Positions 37,780 to 47,355 are shown, counted from the stretch's first letter. The stretch is 64,000 bases of DNA from Microcoleus sp. EPA2 (GCA_020882975.1 JAHRFD010000019.1:1-64000); one strand, 5' to 3'. A program made the numbers and translations. Notes: generated by a model from the sequence alone, not told the origin.

Positions 37780-38979
37780 ATGGCTGCTGATATTCGACGC
37801 TTTATTCCATTTTTAGACCCTACCGTATCTCAATGGGCTGCTGAGGCGCGCTGGCTGAGGTGGCTGACTTTCCTGTGGCTGTTTGTCGGGCTGACAGCTT
37901 TGTTCTCGGCTTCCTATCCGATCGCCAATTCAGAATTTGGAGATGGTCTTTATTATATGAAACGACAGCTAATCGCAGCGGCGATCGGGCTGGCTGGTTT
38001 TAACTTGATGATCTACTCCCCCCTGCGCTACCTGATCAAAACAGCTCAGTGGGGCATTCTCATGTTGCTGGGGTTGCTGTGGCTGACTTTAGCTCCCGGA
38101 GTGGGAACCACCATCAACGGGGCGACTCGCTGGATATCTCTGGGCCCTGTTCCGATTATTCAACCTTCGGAGTTGATTAAACCCTTTTTCGTTCTCCAAA
38201 GTGCTCGCATTTTCGGCAACTGGCCTCGATTGACGAATAAAGTTCGCTTTACTTGGTTGGGAATTTTCGGGGCGATGCTGTTGGGAATTTTGTTACAGCC
38301 GAATTTAAGTACCACGGCTTTGTGCGGGATGACTTTGTGGTTGGTGGCTTTGGCGGCTAATTTGCCTGCTTTGCAGTTGGGCGCAACCGCGATCGGCGGA
38401 ATGCTATTGGCGGTTTTAAGTATTAGTTTTCGGGAATATCAGCGCCGCCGGATTATGTCTTTTCTGAATCCTTGGGCCGATCCGATGCAAGATGGCTATC
38501 AGTTGGTTCAAAGTCTGCTGGCGGTAGGTTCGGGTGGTATTTGGGGTGTGGGTTTGGGGATGTCCCAGCAAAAGTTATTTTATTTACCGATTCAGTACAG
38601 TGATTTTATTTTTGCTGTGTTTGCTGAGGAGTTTGGTTTGGTGGGAGGTTTCTCGCTGTTGTTGATGTTGGGGGTGTACGCTACTGTGGCTTTGAGGGTG
38701 GCGATGAAGGCGCGGAATGTTGAGTCTCAGTTGGTGGCGATCGGGGCGATGGTGGTGATGGTGGGACAGTCGCTGCTGAATATTGGGGTGGCGACGGGGG
38801 TTTTGCCGACTACGGGTTTGCCGCTACCGTTTTTTAGTTATGGCGGTTCTTCGATGGTGGCAAGTTTTTTGTTGTCGGGGCTGCTGATTCGGGTGGCGAG
38901 GGAGAGTTCCGAAGCTGAGGTGGTTTCTTTGGAGGGACGCCGGAAACAGCCTGGAAAGGCTAGTTTGCGATCGAACTAA
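37780..38979 (+). CDS. ftsW: cell division protein FtsW (SEDS glycosyltransferase)
   Basis: This 399-residue SEDS protein polymerises septal peptidoglycan with a class B penicillin-binding protein. About ten membrane helices are visible, with the family motifs GATRWISLGPVPIIQPSELIK, a conserved loop FLNPWADPMQDGYQLVQS and the terminal PLPFFSYGGSSM. FtsW rather than RodA is chosen from the overall pattern and its cyanobacterial context; no other division gene is nearby to confirm it. The ATG at 37780 is 36 bp from the divergent pseudogene start. Confidence 0.88.
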   Translation: MAADIRRFIPFLDPTVSQWAAEARWLRWLTFLWLFVGLTALFSASYPIANSEFGDGLYYMKRQLIAAAIGLAGFNLMIYSPLRYLIKTAQWGILMLLGLLWLTLAPGVGTTINGATRWISLGPVPIIQPSELIKPFFVLQSARIFGNWPRLTNKVRFTWLGIFGAMLLGILLQPNLSTTALCGMTLWLVALAANLPALQLGATAIGGMLLAVLSISFREYQRRRIMSFLNPWADPMQDGYQLVQSLLAVGSGGIWGVGLGMSQQKLFYLPIQYSDFIFAVFAEEFGLVGGFSLLLMLGVYATVALRVAMKARNVESQLVAIGAMVVMVGQSLLNIGVATGVLPTTGLPLPFFSYGGSSMVASFLLSGLLIRVARESSEAEVVSLEGRRKQPGKASLRSN

Positions 38980-39000
38980 CATTTTCAGGTTGTTATTTTT

Positions 39001-39663
39001 TCAATGACTAATGACTGCTTGAGGTTTGTAACCAAACAAATCGGATGCGGAGGCAAAACCCTCTTTTTTGAGAATCAAATGACGGTCTTTGTCTCGACTG
39101 ATTAACTCTTGCTGCTGCAATTTTCCCAGCATTCGCGTTACCGTCACGCGGGTAGTGCAAATGGCATTAGCAATATCTTGATGTGTTAAGCGGATATTTA
39201 AGCGAGTTCCTTCCACTACTGTCTGACCGAATTCTTGTTTCAACAATAATAGTAGCTGATATAAACGGTCTTCTACTCGGCGCTGTCCGGCGATCGCCAA
39301 AATTGCTTCCATTTGTCGCAGCCGCCTGCCCATTTGAGGCAGCAAATTCTGAGCTAATTGAGGAGAAGCTTCTATTTCCACCATAGAATACCAGATCAAG
39401 TAGACATCTGATGTCGCCGTAGCCCGGTAAGTCTGCAAGCTGGTCAACCATAAACCGAAGCACATCGAAGGTCCGGCCCAGCCTAAAAGTCCTTCTTCCC
39501 CACTTGGATAAAGGGTAGTCAATTGCACTAGACCTTGACAAACTTGCCACAGGCCTTGGGACATCAGAGGAATTGTTTCGCCTTTGGCATAAAAATGTAA
39601 GTTCCGATCGATCCCTGTGCTATGCTGGATTTCCGCTAAAGGTGGCTTAGAAGTTAGTTGCAT
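39001..39663 (-). CDS. Crp/Fnr-family transcriptional regulator
   Basis: In this 220-residue regulator, residues about 15-135 form a cyclic-nucleotide-binding-like barrel. A long dimer helix and a winged helix-turn-helix (about 155-205) follow, with RLTHQDIANAICTTRVTVTRMLGKL as the recognition region, close to NtcA-type HTH sequences. No cysteine cluster typical of oxygen-sensing FNR is present. The barrel lacks an obvious full cAMP-binding signature. Effector and targets are unknown. It lies convergent with ftsW. Confidence 0.85.
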   Translation of the reverse strand: MQLTSKPPLAEIQHSTGIDRNLHFYAKGETIPLMSQGLWQVCQGLVQLTTLYPSGEEGLLGWAGPSMCFGLWLTSLQTYRATATSDVYLIWYSMVEIEASPQLAQNLLPQMGRRLRQMEAILAIAGQRRVEDRLYQLLLLLKQEFGQTVVEGTRLNIRLTHQDIANAICTTRVTVTRMLGKLQQQELISRDKDRHLILKKEGFASASDLFGYKPQAVISH

Positions 39664-40049
39664 ATCTTTTTTTTCCAGCTACAAAACAGTGGTTTGAGAC
39701 CTATGTCTCTGACTCTAACTGATGAAGGTAAAGGCTGGGTAATCTTCTGGTTAGCGGAAAGATAAGCTTTGGTTAATTGTTTTAACTTTGTATATTGATT
39801 GATGAATCGGCAGTTTTTGCGATCGAACTGCCAGATTGTATACTGCTCAGGATGTTATTATTTTTAAAAAATAATTGAAAACCGATTGAAATAAATAGCC
39901 AACTGTAAAATTATTGATTTGAGAGTTCAAAATATTAAATAGGGCGATCGGACAAGTCTGCTACCAAAACTCAATGACCTGCTACGCCAACCTGAAGGAA
40001 CTCGTAAAATGATTGAAGCAGTGATTACAAGGCAAAAGTAGGGTTTTTC
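39664..40049. other. divergent intergenic region
   Basis: About 385 bp between the Crp-like gene and hslO. No gene, RNA or repeat is recognised. It should contain both promoters. Confidence 0.4.
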
Positions 40050-40949
40050 ATGGCAGATCAATTAATTCGCGCTACAGCAGCAGACGGCGGAATTCGTGCT
40101 GTAGCCGTCATCACTACCCGCCTGACTGAAGAAGCCAGACAGCGGCACAAACTTTCCTACGTGGCGACGGCAGCCCTTGGCCGCACGATGTCTGCGGGAC
40201 TGTTACTGGTTTCTAGCATGAAGCGGCCTGAATCTAGGGTTAATATTCGGATCAAAGGAGACGGGCCTCTGGGCGGATTGCTGATCGATGCTGGACTCGA
40301 TGGTACGGTTCGGGGTTATGTGGAAAATCCAGAGGTGGAACTTCCGCCCAATGCCAAAGGCAAACTTGATGTGGGTGGTGCCATAGGTAATGGCTATTTG
40401 TATGTGGTGCGGGATGTTGGATTTGGCTACCCTTACTCTAGTACGGTGGAGTTGGTTTCCGGCGAAATTGGTGACGATCTGACTCACTACTTGGCAACTT
40501 CTGAGCAGACTCCTTCGGCTTTGGTGTTGGGGGTGTTTGTTGGGGCAGACGGGGTGCAAGCCTCTGGGGGTGTTTTGCTGCAAGTTCTGCCGAAGGCGGC
40601 GAGGGATGAAGCACTGATTGCTACTCTGGAGTCGCGAGTGGCAGAGCTTGCTGGCTTTACGCCACTGTTGCGCTCTGGTAAAACTTTGCACGAGATTCTG
40701 GAACAGCTACTGGGAGATATGGGGCTGGAAATTTTCCCGGAAACTCAAATGGTCCGCTTTCAATGTGGCTGTTCGTTCGATCGAGTTTTGGGAGCCTTAA
40801 AAATGCTGGGCGAGGCCGAACTTCAAGACATGATTGAAAAAGATGACGGGGCGGAGGCTACTTGCCATTTCTGTAATGAGGTGTACAAGGCTAGCAGCGA
40901 TCAATTGGCTGAATTGATTGGAGATTTGCGATCGCAGTCCGGCTCTTAG
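40050..40949 (+). CDS. hslO: redox-regulated chaperone Hsp33
   Basis: In this 299-residue Hsp33, residues 1-230 are the chaperone fold (QLIRATAADGGIRAVAVITT, VNIRIKGDGPLGGLLIDA). The C-terminal zinc switch has CGC and CHFC, the CxC...CxxC set that loses zinc and forms disulfides under oxidative stress. Size and motifs are canonical. An inverted repeat follows the stop. The reading frame of the next gene could extend back into hslO but starts later. Confidence 0.96.
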   Translation: MADQLIRATAADGGIRAVAVITTRLTEEARQRHKLSYVATAALGRTMSAGLLLVSSMKRPESRVNIRIKGDGPLGGLLIDAGLDGTVRGYVENPEVELPPNAKGKLDVGGAIGNGYLYVVRDVGFGYPYSSTVELVSGEIGDDLTHYLATSEQTPSALVLGVFVGADGVQASGGVLLQVLPKAARDEALIATLESRVAELAGFTPLLRSGKTLHEILEQLLGDMGLEIFPETQMVRFQCGCSFDRVLGALKMLGEAELQDMIEKDDGAEATCHFCNEVYKASSDQLAELIGDLRSQSGS

Positions 40950-40961
40950 GGCAATAATGTG

Positions 40962-41021
40962 TAATTGGCAATGGGCAGGAATGAGGCTTTGGCTCTTGAC
41001 TAATTGCCCATTGCCAATTTA
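40962..41021. repeat. 16-bp inverted repeat after hslO
   Basis: TAATTGGCAATGGGCA and TGCCCATTGCCAATTTA lie 27 bp apart, just after the hslO stop. They could form a transcript-end hairpin, although no U-tract follows. Confidence 0.7.
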
Positions 41022-41100
41022 TCGATCGCCGGCTGCTTCCACAATGTTGACTGTGGGTAGTCTTCTGCCTAGTATAAAGCAGTCGGCTAGATTAGCTTCT

Positions 41101-43164
41101 ATGAGTCAAGATCCCAAAACACCAGGCCATTGGTCTGCATCAAAATCCTTGGAACCAACACCAGATACTTCATCGTTAGTGCCTGTTCCCGCACGGAAAA
41201 ACCGCGCTGAGAGACTAAAAGAACTCCGCGATATGTTGACTTCGGGCCAAATGCCAGGAGAGCATCCGGCATTACCGCCGAGTTCGTCGGGGGAACATTC
41301 CCAGCCACCGGCAGAAAAAAATCCTTGGTGGCTGCGGTGGTCGAAGAAGTGGCAATTTTGGCTGGCGGTGAGTTTGATGCTGTCGGTGGGTATGGGGTTT
41401 GTGGCAATTGCATCTTTGTTCAACCTGACTTCTCAGTCGAATTGCTCGAAGATTTTTTGGCCGACGGCTTCGGCTAACGATCGCTTTTTTTGTGCTCAAG
41501 AAGCTGCTAGCAAACGGACGGCGGATGATTTGCTCAGGGCGATCGAATTAGTGAATGCTTTGCCACAGGATCACCCGATGCGGCCGAGAATTAACGGTCA
41601 AATCGATCGGTGGGCGGAGGATATTCTCAGGCTGGGAAATGTGAGTTTTCAAGAAGGAAAACTGGCGGAGGCGATCGCGATCGCCCGTAAAGTCCCTCAA
41701 AATGTTTCCGCTTATCCCATGGTGGAAAAGCAGATTGAAAAGTGGCAGTCTAGTTGGAACGATGCAGAAAAAATTTACCGCACGGCAGAAAACCACTTGC
41801 GTAAGGAAGAGTGGGTTCTAGCTTTCCGTGAAGCAACTTTGTTATTGGATACTGGGAATACTTTCTGGGAGTCCACTAAATATGAGGAAATAACTCAGGC
41901 AATTCAGGCGACTAAAGCTGAGGGCAATAAGTTAATTAAAGCCCGAAATAAAGCGGAGGAGGGAGGAGTGGATAACCTGGTGACGGCGATTAAGCTGGCT
42001 CAGGGAATTGACCAAAAGAGTTATTTGTATCAAGCTGCAAATAAGCTAATCGGGGAGTTGAGTCAGAAAATTTTTGCTCTGGCTCAAAAGCGTTTGGAAT
42101 CAGGTGATTGGCAGCAGGCGATCGCGATCGCCAACAAGATTCCTGACGGTGGCAGTTTACAGGAACAAGTCAAAGATTTTAATGAGTTGGCTAATGCTAC
42201 TGGTCAAGCTTTGACAGGTAATGTTGATGGTTTGTCTAAGGCTGTGGCGATGGCTAAAAATTTGAATTCGAGCCGTCCTTTATACAAAAAAGCTCAAGAT
42301 TTAGTCAATCGTTGGCAACAGGAAATTGCTGATGTGAAAACTTTGGATTTGGCCTCTAGGCTGGCGGCACCGGGAGGGGTGAAGGATTTGAAGGCTGCGA
42401 TCGCCCAATTGCAAACAGTTCCCGAAGCCAATCCTCGTTCTGGGGAAGCCCGCGCCCTAATTAGTCGCTTGGGCCGTCAAATCGAGCAGATCGAAGACAG
42501 TCCGTTTCTGGAAAAGGCAAACGAATTGGCGAATACAGGCGATCCAAATGCTCTGGAAGCTGCCGTTGCTCAAGCTAGGAGGATCGGTCAAGGTAGAGCT
42601 CTGTATGGGGAAGCTCAGACTAAAATTCAAGCTTGGATTGACAGGAGACAGCGACTGGTTGACCAGCCGTTTTTGGACAGAGCTCAGCAGCTAGCGGCCA
42701 ACGGCTATTTGACGGAGGCGATTGAGATGGCGAGGCGGATTCGACCGGGAAGGGTGCTCTACGAGCAAGCTCGATCGAACATTCGGGCTTGGGATGTTCA
42801 GGCTCAAAGCCAGCAAGGGTTGGAGAGTGCTCAGAGGGCGGCGATGGCTGGGACTCCTGATGCTTTGGAAACGGCGATTTCCCTGGCTCGTCAGGTGCCG
42901 GAGGGGAGTTCTCTGCGATCGCAAGCGACTCAGGCGATTGAGGAGTGGAGTCAGCGGATTTTGGCGATGGGTATGGAAGAGTCGTCGTCGGATTTAGCAG
43001 GGGCGATCGCTATTTTGAAGAAAATTCCTGCGGGTACTCGGTCTTTTGATGAGGCGCGATCGCAAATCCAAGTTTGGCAACAGTCGCTCAATGCTCCGGT
43101 TGCTGAATCTGAGCCTCCTGTTCCGCCGGAAAGTGAGCCGTCTCGGCCTCCAAATCGGTTTTAG
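41101..43164 (+). CDS. membrane-anchored helical-repeat protein, unknown function
   Basis: This 687-residue protein has a polar, proline-containing N-terminus (1-75) and one membrane helix (about 82-103, FWLAVSLMLSVGMGFVAIA). About 560 residues of helical repeats follow, with a recurring core A-I-A-x-A-R/K-x-I/V-P (AIAIARKVPQ, AIAIANKIPDGG, AIEMARRIRPGR, AISLARQVPEGS, AIAILKKIPAGT) and regular W-x-x-x-I. These look TPR-like and suggest a protein-protein scaffold. Related cyanobacterial proteins are sometimes labelled chromosome segregation ATPase, but no Walker motif is present here. The start at MSQDPKTPG (41101) avoids overlap with hslO. Confidence 0.65.
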   Translation: MSQDPKTPGHWSASKSLEPTPDTSSLVPVPARKNRAERLKELRDMLTSGQMPGEHPALPPSSSGEHSQPPAEKNPWWLRWSKKWQFWLAVSLMLSVGMGFVAIASLFNLTSQSNCSKIFWPTASANDRFFCAQEAASKRTADDLLRAIELVNALPQDHPMRPRINGQIDRWAEDILRLGNVSFQEGKLAEAIAIARKVPQNVSAYPMVEKQIEKWQSSWNDAEKIYRTAENHLRKEEWVLAFREATLLLDTGNTFWESTKYEEITQAIQATKAEGNKLIKARNKAEEGGVDNLVTAIKLAQGIDQKSYLYQAANKLIGELSQKIFALAQKRLESGDWQQAIAIANKIPDGGSLQEQVKDFNELANATGQALTGNVDGLSKAVAMAKNLNSSRPLYKKAQDLVNRWQQEIADVKTLDLASRLAAPGGVKDLKAAIAQLQTVPEANPRSGEARALISRLGRQIEQIEDSPFLEKANELANTGDPNALEAAVAQARRIGQGRALYGEAQTKIQAWIDRRQRLVDQPFLDRAQQLAANGYLTEAIEMARRIRPGRVLYEQARSNIRAWDVQAQSQQGLESAQRAAMAGTPDALETAISLARQVPEGSSLRSQATQAIEEWSQRILAMGMEESSSDLAGAIAILKKIPAGTRSFDEARSQIQVWQQSLNAPVAESEPPVPPESEPSRPPNRF

Positions 43165-43198
43165 GCTATTGATCTGGTTTACGGTGGCATGGGAATGA

Positions 43199-43237
43199 TT
43201 TAACCACAGAGGGCGCAGAGAACACAGAGGGAGATAA
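43199..43237. repeat. TTAACCACAGAGGGCGCAGAG repeat (inverted orientation)
   Basis: This is the reverse complement of the CTCTGCGCCCTCTGTGGTTAAAT element found near 15424, 37390, 48095, 48241 and 49085. It lies just after the stop of the helical-repeat gene and next to the tspO stop. Confidence 0.7.
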
Positions 43238-43274
43238 GAGAGATGAATACAGGATGATGCTACCGGAGTCGATC

Positions 43275-43748
43275 TTAAACATCCGCCGGATTCAGGTGCA
43301 TCATTGCCCAAGTTGTGTAAGTGCCGATCGGACTCCAAAGTATATAAGGCAGTAGTAACAGAGCCGCTGGTTCAGAAACTTGCAACACGCTTAAAGCCAG
43401 CATGACGCTTAAAATAGCGCCTGTCCCGCCAATAATAGTGCCAACTTTCAGGCTGCGAAGTTTGCACATCACCGACGTGTAAGACATAGTAACTATTTCT
43501 AAAAGCAGGTACAAAGCCATTCGCCACCAAGTCTCCTGAGTCCCTGGTGATTTTTCCCAAACAATCACTGCTGACCAAGCTCCACAAATAAAAATTACCG
43601 TCCAAATTAACGGAATTGCTTTTTCAAATACTAACCATCTGGGACGTTGCAGTCGATTGAACCACTTAATATCGCTGGGGGCGATTAAGTTAGAAGCTAA
43701 TCCTACTAGCAATACCACAATTCCAATTACCATCCATGATTTAATCAT
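43275..43748 (-). CDS. tspO: TspO/MBR family membrane protein
   Basis: This 157-residue TspO has five helices. The family features are the W-rich loop FNRLQRPRWLVFEKAIPLIWT, AWSAVIVWE and a terminal TTWAMMHLN. Bacterial TspO proteins bind porphyrins and are tied to tetrapyrrole and stress regulation in photosynthetic species. The sequence has the usual length. It is a single gene, convergent with the helical-repeat gene. Confidence 0.85.
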   Translation of the reverse strand: MIKSWMVIGIVVLLVGLASNLIAPSDIKWFNRLQRPRWLVFEKAIPLIWTVIFICGAWSAVIVWEKSPGTQETWWRMALYLLLEIVTMSYTSVMCKLRSLKVGTIIGGTGAILSVMLALSVLQVSEPAALLLLPYILWSPIGTYTTWAMMHLNPADV

Positions 43749-43965
43749 TTCTCTATAATTCAGCGAGTTGGACTGGTGCGATCGACTTATTATTATCTCT
43801 GATTTCGGCAGATAACAAATCCCTCTGTAGTCATAAATTTATTTTTTATGGTAAAAACTGCCCGGGCAGTGAGGAAGTTTTTAATAGCTAAAACCCTTAA
43901 TTTTCTTCCTTATTTTTCTGCCCTCTTGCTGCTTCTTTGTTCCTTATTCCTGCTGGTAAAACTCC

Positions 43966-43997
43966 CCCCGACTTCTCTCAAAAGTCGGGGTTTTTGG
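43966..43997. terminator. CCCCGACTT hairpin with T-tract
   Basis: CCCCGACTT and AAGTCGGGG arms are followed by TTTTTGG on the + strand. The neighbouring genes are both on the minus strand (44021-44602 ends just to the right), so it may work bidirectionally or be a dispersed hairpin. A degenerate relative lies near 15507. Confidence 0.5.
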
Positions 43998-44020
43998 TGT
44001 TTTTTTTTTAGGTTTTTCCC

Positions 44021-44602
44021 TTAGCCGAGTCGGTGGTGATGTTCTAATTCTAAACTAGGGTCGTCACTTTTTTTGGGGACCAAAAGCGTATTGCCACTGC
44101 TAGGTTGTAGCACTGCTTTTATTACTTGCAGAAAACGGTTCGGCTTGGGGTTTTGACCGTTGAGTACACGGCGGTCTTTCACTTTTTGAGAAAGGTGTCG
44201 CATCACAGATAAATCTAGTTCGTCTATGAAATGATCGGCTATGCGTTCTCCCATTAAATCAACAGCTTCAGAATACTGTTCGGTCAACATTTCTATAGCA
44301 TCATAAGCTTCATTCGCTACTTGACTATCCACTGTTTGGTTTTGGTCTCCAGGGGTTTGAGAATAATCGCGACGGCGGTCTAAAAGACTTTGATAGTCAG
44401 CAATACTCATTCCCAAATTGTAAATGTGATGGTGGGCATGATCGATCAAGTCTACTTCGCTGGGATAGAAGAAACCGCGAGTGCTATTGATGCCGTGCAG
44501 TTTGGCCCAACGTCGTAAAATTGCCTCGTCTTGCAGTTGATATCGCTCTAACATTTGAGCTGTTTTTAGCTCTACTTCTGGTGTAACTTTGAAATCGCTC
44601 AT
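44021..44602 (-). CDS. hypothetical helical protein
   Basis: This 193-residue soluble protein of unknown function starts MSDFKVTPEVELKTAQMLER. It appears mostly helical, with a His-rich loop DHAHHHIYNLGMSIADYQ near residue 50 and a second His run (LEHHHRLG) at the very C-terminus. The histidines could bind metal, but the spacing matches no family I know. The ATG at 44602 is chosen because the open frame upstream to 44719 is non-conserved in character. The gene stands alone. Confidence 0.55.
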   Translation of the reverse strand: MSDFKVTPEVELKTAQMLERYQLQDEAILRRWAKLHGINSTRGFFYPSEVDLIDHAHHHIYNLGMSIADYQSLLDRRRDYSQTPGDQNQTVDSQVANEAYDAIEMLTEQYSEAVDLMGERIADHFIDELDLSVMRHLSQKVKDRRVLNGQNPKPNRFLQVIKAVLQPSSGNTLLVPKKSDDPSLELEHHHRLG

Positions 44603-44973
44603 CCGTAAATCCTCGGTTGTGAGTAAATAAATAAAATTGAAACTTATGGTCAGTGATTTTTGTGCTGTCAGAAAATTACGATCGATCCTGTGACGGCATT
44701 CAGGCAGGTTTGGGATCATTTGCTAGCCGTCGATCGAGCTATAGTTGTGCAAACTGCTACGGCGATCGGGTTAGGATCGAGAAAGAGCATTGTCTCCATC
44801 GCGATCTCCACCAACTGCACAGGGTTAATTATATAGCTGATGGCAGTTTGTCAACGACTATTTAAAATAGTAACTTTTACTTATTTCAGTTGAATTTAGA
44901 GTGATTTTGAGCTAAAATAGTCGAAACAAGTCGGCAATTAATAATTTTAGTAGTTGCGATCGAGATTTTTGCT
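44603..44973. other. gene-free spacer
   Basis: About 370 bp between divergent genes. It contains several CGATCG sites and an AT-rich right half, and no gene or repeat that I can support. Confidence 0.4.
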
Positions 44974-45288
44974 ATGCCTGTATACGATTATTTCTGTTCC
45001 AGCAACAACCAGCAGCTAGAAGTTTGGCACAGTATGAACCTGGAAGTTTCGACTTGGGGCCAACTGTGTGAGTTGGCTAAGTGTGAACTTGGAGACACGC
45101 CCGCAGATGCGACGGTGCGCCGATTGTTGAGCGCTCCGAGGTTGATGAAGCCCACTTCCGACACGGAATATAAAAATCAGGGCTTCAGCAAATACGTCAA
45201 GCGGGATGAAGGCGTTTATGAAAATGTGACGGCATCAGATGGTGAAAGCCGGATTGTGAATCGAGAAGGCAAACCTCTTAAAGAGTGA
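44974..45288 (+). CDS. FmdB-like small protein with degenerate zinc ribbon
   Basis: This 104-residue protein begins MPVYDYFCSSNNQQLEVWHS, which recalls the MPxYxYxC start of FmdB/zinc-ribbon regulatory proteins. It continues with a middle segment ending PTSDTEYKNQGFSKYVKRDEG. The usual two CxxC pairs are absent. Only three scattered cysteines remain (YFC, QLC, AKC), so zinc binding as in FmdB is unlikely or altered. The function is unknown. It is preceded by a long AT-rich spacer and followed by convergent genes. Confidence 0.55.
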   Translation: MPVYDYFCSSNNQQLEVWHSMNLEVSTWGQLCELAKCELGDTPADATVRRLLSAPRLMKPTSDTEYKNQGFSKYVKRDEGVYENVTASDGESRIVNREGKPLKE

Positions 45289-45408
45289 TTCGCTAGACTC
45301 CTTAAATCCCTAGTGAGGACTTTATTCCCATTGATAACTTTAGGTGCTTGATGACTAAAGTCCTCACTACCAACCAATTTAATTGGAGTTGATTAACCAC
45401 ACTTAATA

Positions 45409-46263
45409 TTATGTACCAAACCAATCTTTCATTTTCTGTTTAGCTTGTTCTTTGCTGTCAGTATTAATATATACAGACACAGTAGCGATGGCTGCTAATA
45501 ATACTCCCAAATCATCGGTAAATCCGATGCCCACTAATACATCGGGAATGGCATCGACCGGAGATATAAAATAAGTCAAAGCTCCAATTACCACGCCTTT
45601 GGCCCAACTAGGAACTTTGGGATTTTGAGCAGTGTAGTATAGTATCAAAGCTTTTTCAACTACTTCTTTGCCGGCGGTTAAAGCAAATTTTTTCAGTTTA
45701 GCCCAAAAGGTTTCATCGGAGTAATTAATTTTGGCATTGCTCATGTTTGTGGCAGTTAATTTGGGATCGATTAAATCTAGAGGAATGCCAGCAGTTTTGA
45801 GTCGGGAAACACCAGACTTGAAAGATGCGGATGCTTGAGTTGGATGTGGTGCCACTTCCCTAATTTTTTGGAAATCGGCGATGGACTCTTGCATAGCTTG
45901 AATTTGCTCGTCCGAAATTCTTAGCTGTGTTTGGGCAAAGGCGATCGCTTCACTTTCTTTCGGATGAATGCTATGATTTGCCCAAGCAATGCTGACGGCA
46001 AAATACATGATGCCCAAACGGAGTGTATCAGCAGAGGTGGCGAGAGTTCTCAAACAGTCTTTGAGGGCGGGGGGACTAGCTATGTAGGAGTGAATTTGAG
46101 TCTTTGCTGATTCAGAAAATTGTTCTAAATTTATGGTTTTAAACAGTAGATTTAGTTCGTCAATATCCACGAAACCATCCGCGGCTGCGATGGCAAATAA
46201 AGCTCCATAAAAAGCTAAAAGTTCACTTTCTGAGGATGTGGCAAAAATATTTTTTTCAGACAT
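45409..46263 (-). CDS. TerB-like and DUF1232 (YkvA-type) protein
   Basis: In this 284-residue protein, the N-terminal half (about 10-140) resembles TerB tellurite-resistance domains (FYGALFAIAAADGFVDIDEL, with an acidic metal-like loop). The C-terminus (about 210-275) contains DUF1232: GALTYFISPVDAIPDVLVGIGFTDD is the family hallmark, spanning two hydrophobic helices. The role is unknown; TerB proteins take part in membrane stress complexes. The start at 46263 (MSEKNIFATSS) is preferred over the in-frame ATG at 46440, whose extra residues look non-coding. Confidence 0.7.
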   Translation of the reverse strand: MSEKNIFATSSESELLAFYGALFAIAAADGFVDIDELNLLFKTINLEQFSESAKTQIHSYIASPPALKDCLRTLATSADTLRLGIMYFAVSIAWANHSIHPKESEAIAFAQTQLRISDEQIQAMQESIADFQKIREVAPHPTQASASFKSGVSRLKTAGIPLDLIDPKLTATNMSNAKINYSDETFWAKLKKFALTAGKEVVEKALILYYTAQNPKVPSWAKGVVIGALTYFISPVDAIPDVLVGIGFTDDLGVLLAAIATVSVYINTDSKEQAKQKMKDWFGT

Positions 46264-46375
46264 GATGCTAATCCAGTCGATCGCGACGCTTGACATTTTA
46301 GCACAAAACTGAGAGCAAAAATATCGTAGAAACCGGTAATAATTTGAGAGAGGATGAAACCAAGGAGAATTTTTG

Positions 46376-47200
46376 ATGAAAGTTGCGATCGTCGGTTGTG
46401 GGTATGTTGGTACAACGGTAGCTAAAAATTTACGCACCAAGTCTGATTATACCGTGACTGCGACTACCACCACCAGGGAACGAGTGGCCCAGTTGGAGGC
46501 AATTGTCCACCGAGTGGCTGTGCTTAAGGGAAATGACAAAGAGGCGATCGCTACTTTATTGCAAGACCAAGATGCTGTTATGCTATGTGTAGGCGCTCCC
46601 AATCCTGATGCTTATCAGGAAAGTTATTTAGATACAGCAACTACTTTGGTATCAGTGTTAAAGGAGAACCCCACAGTCAAGCAAGTGATTTATACAGGGA
46701 CTTATTCAGTATATGGCGATCGCCAAGGTGCAGTAGTCAATGAAGAGTCACCAGTCGCACCTGCTAATCGCAATAGTGAAATTCTGGCACAAACAGAACG
46801 GGTTTTATTAGCAGCATCCAGTCCAAATCTCAAAGTTTGCATTCTCCGATTGGGTGGAATTTACGGACCTGGACGAGAATTGGTGAAAATCTTTGGACGT
46901 TGGGCCGGTACTACTCGTCCTGGCCGAGGAGAAGATGCTACTAATTGGATACATCTTGATGATATTGTTGGGGGATTAATTTTTGCTTTGGAACACCGAT
47001 TGCAGGGAGTTTATAATTTAGTCGGAGATGTGCCACTATCGAGTAGTCAATTGCTCGATCGCATTTTTGAAGCTAATAATCTGCCGAAAGCTACTTGGGA
47101 TGGAAGTCCTAGCGTCCGTCCTTATAATGCGAGGGTGTCCAATCTCAAGATTAAGGAAGCCGGTTATCAATTTATTCATCCTGAAATTCGGGAATTTTAG
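46376..47200 (+). CDS. NAD-dependent epimerase/dehydratase-type SDR (YeeZ-like)
   Basis: This 274-residue extended short-chain dehydrogenase fold has the Rossmann fingerprint VAIVGCGYVGTTVAKNL at the N-terminus. YTGTYSVYGDRQG lies at the active-site strand, and WIHLDDIVGGLIFAL is a typical epimerase-family segment. The YxxxK catalytic pair is not clear, so it may be a non-canonical or binding-only member. The ATG at 46376 has AAGGAG upstream. A TTG one codon earlier is ignored. The substrate is unknown. Confidence 0.75.
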   Translation: MKVAIVGCGYVGTTVAKNLRTKSDYTVTATTTTRERVAQLEAIVHRVAVLKGNDKEAIATLLQDQDAVMLCVGAPNPDAYQESYLDTATTLVSVLKENPTVKQVIYTGTYSVYGDRQGAVVNEESPVAPANRNSEILAQTERVLLAASSPNLKVCILRLGGIYGPGRELVKIFGRWAGTTRPGRGEDATNWIHLDDIVGGLIFALEHRLQGVYNLVGDVPLSSSQLLDRIFEANNLPKATWDGSPSVRPYNARVSNLKIKEAGYQFIHPEIREF

Positions 47201-47355
47201 TTAAAAATTCCCCTTTGGGATAGCTTTAATTCACGGTTGGGAAACGACTATTTTCTGGCATCTCCGATGCCAGTGCCACAATGAAAGCCAATAAAAAATG
47301 GCTATCGACCATTAAATTAAGATACACCCTGATGCAATTTATCTGCTAATGAGAC

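Noticed and set aside
40918..41100. N-terminal extension of the helical-repeat protein overlapping hslO
   Set aside because: The extra 61 residues overlap the end of hslO and an inverted repeat and have non-coding composition.
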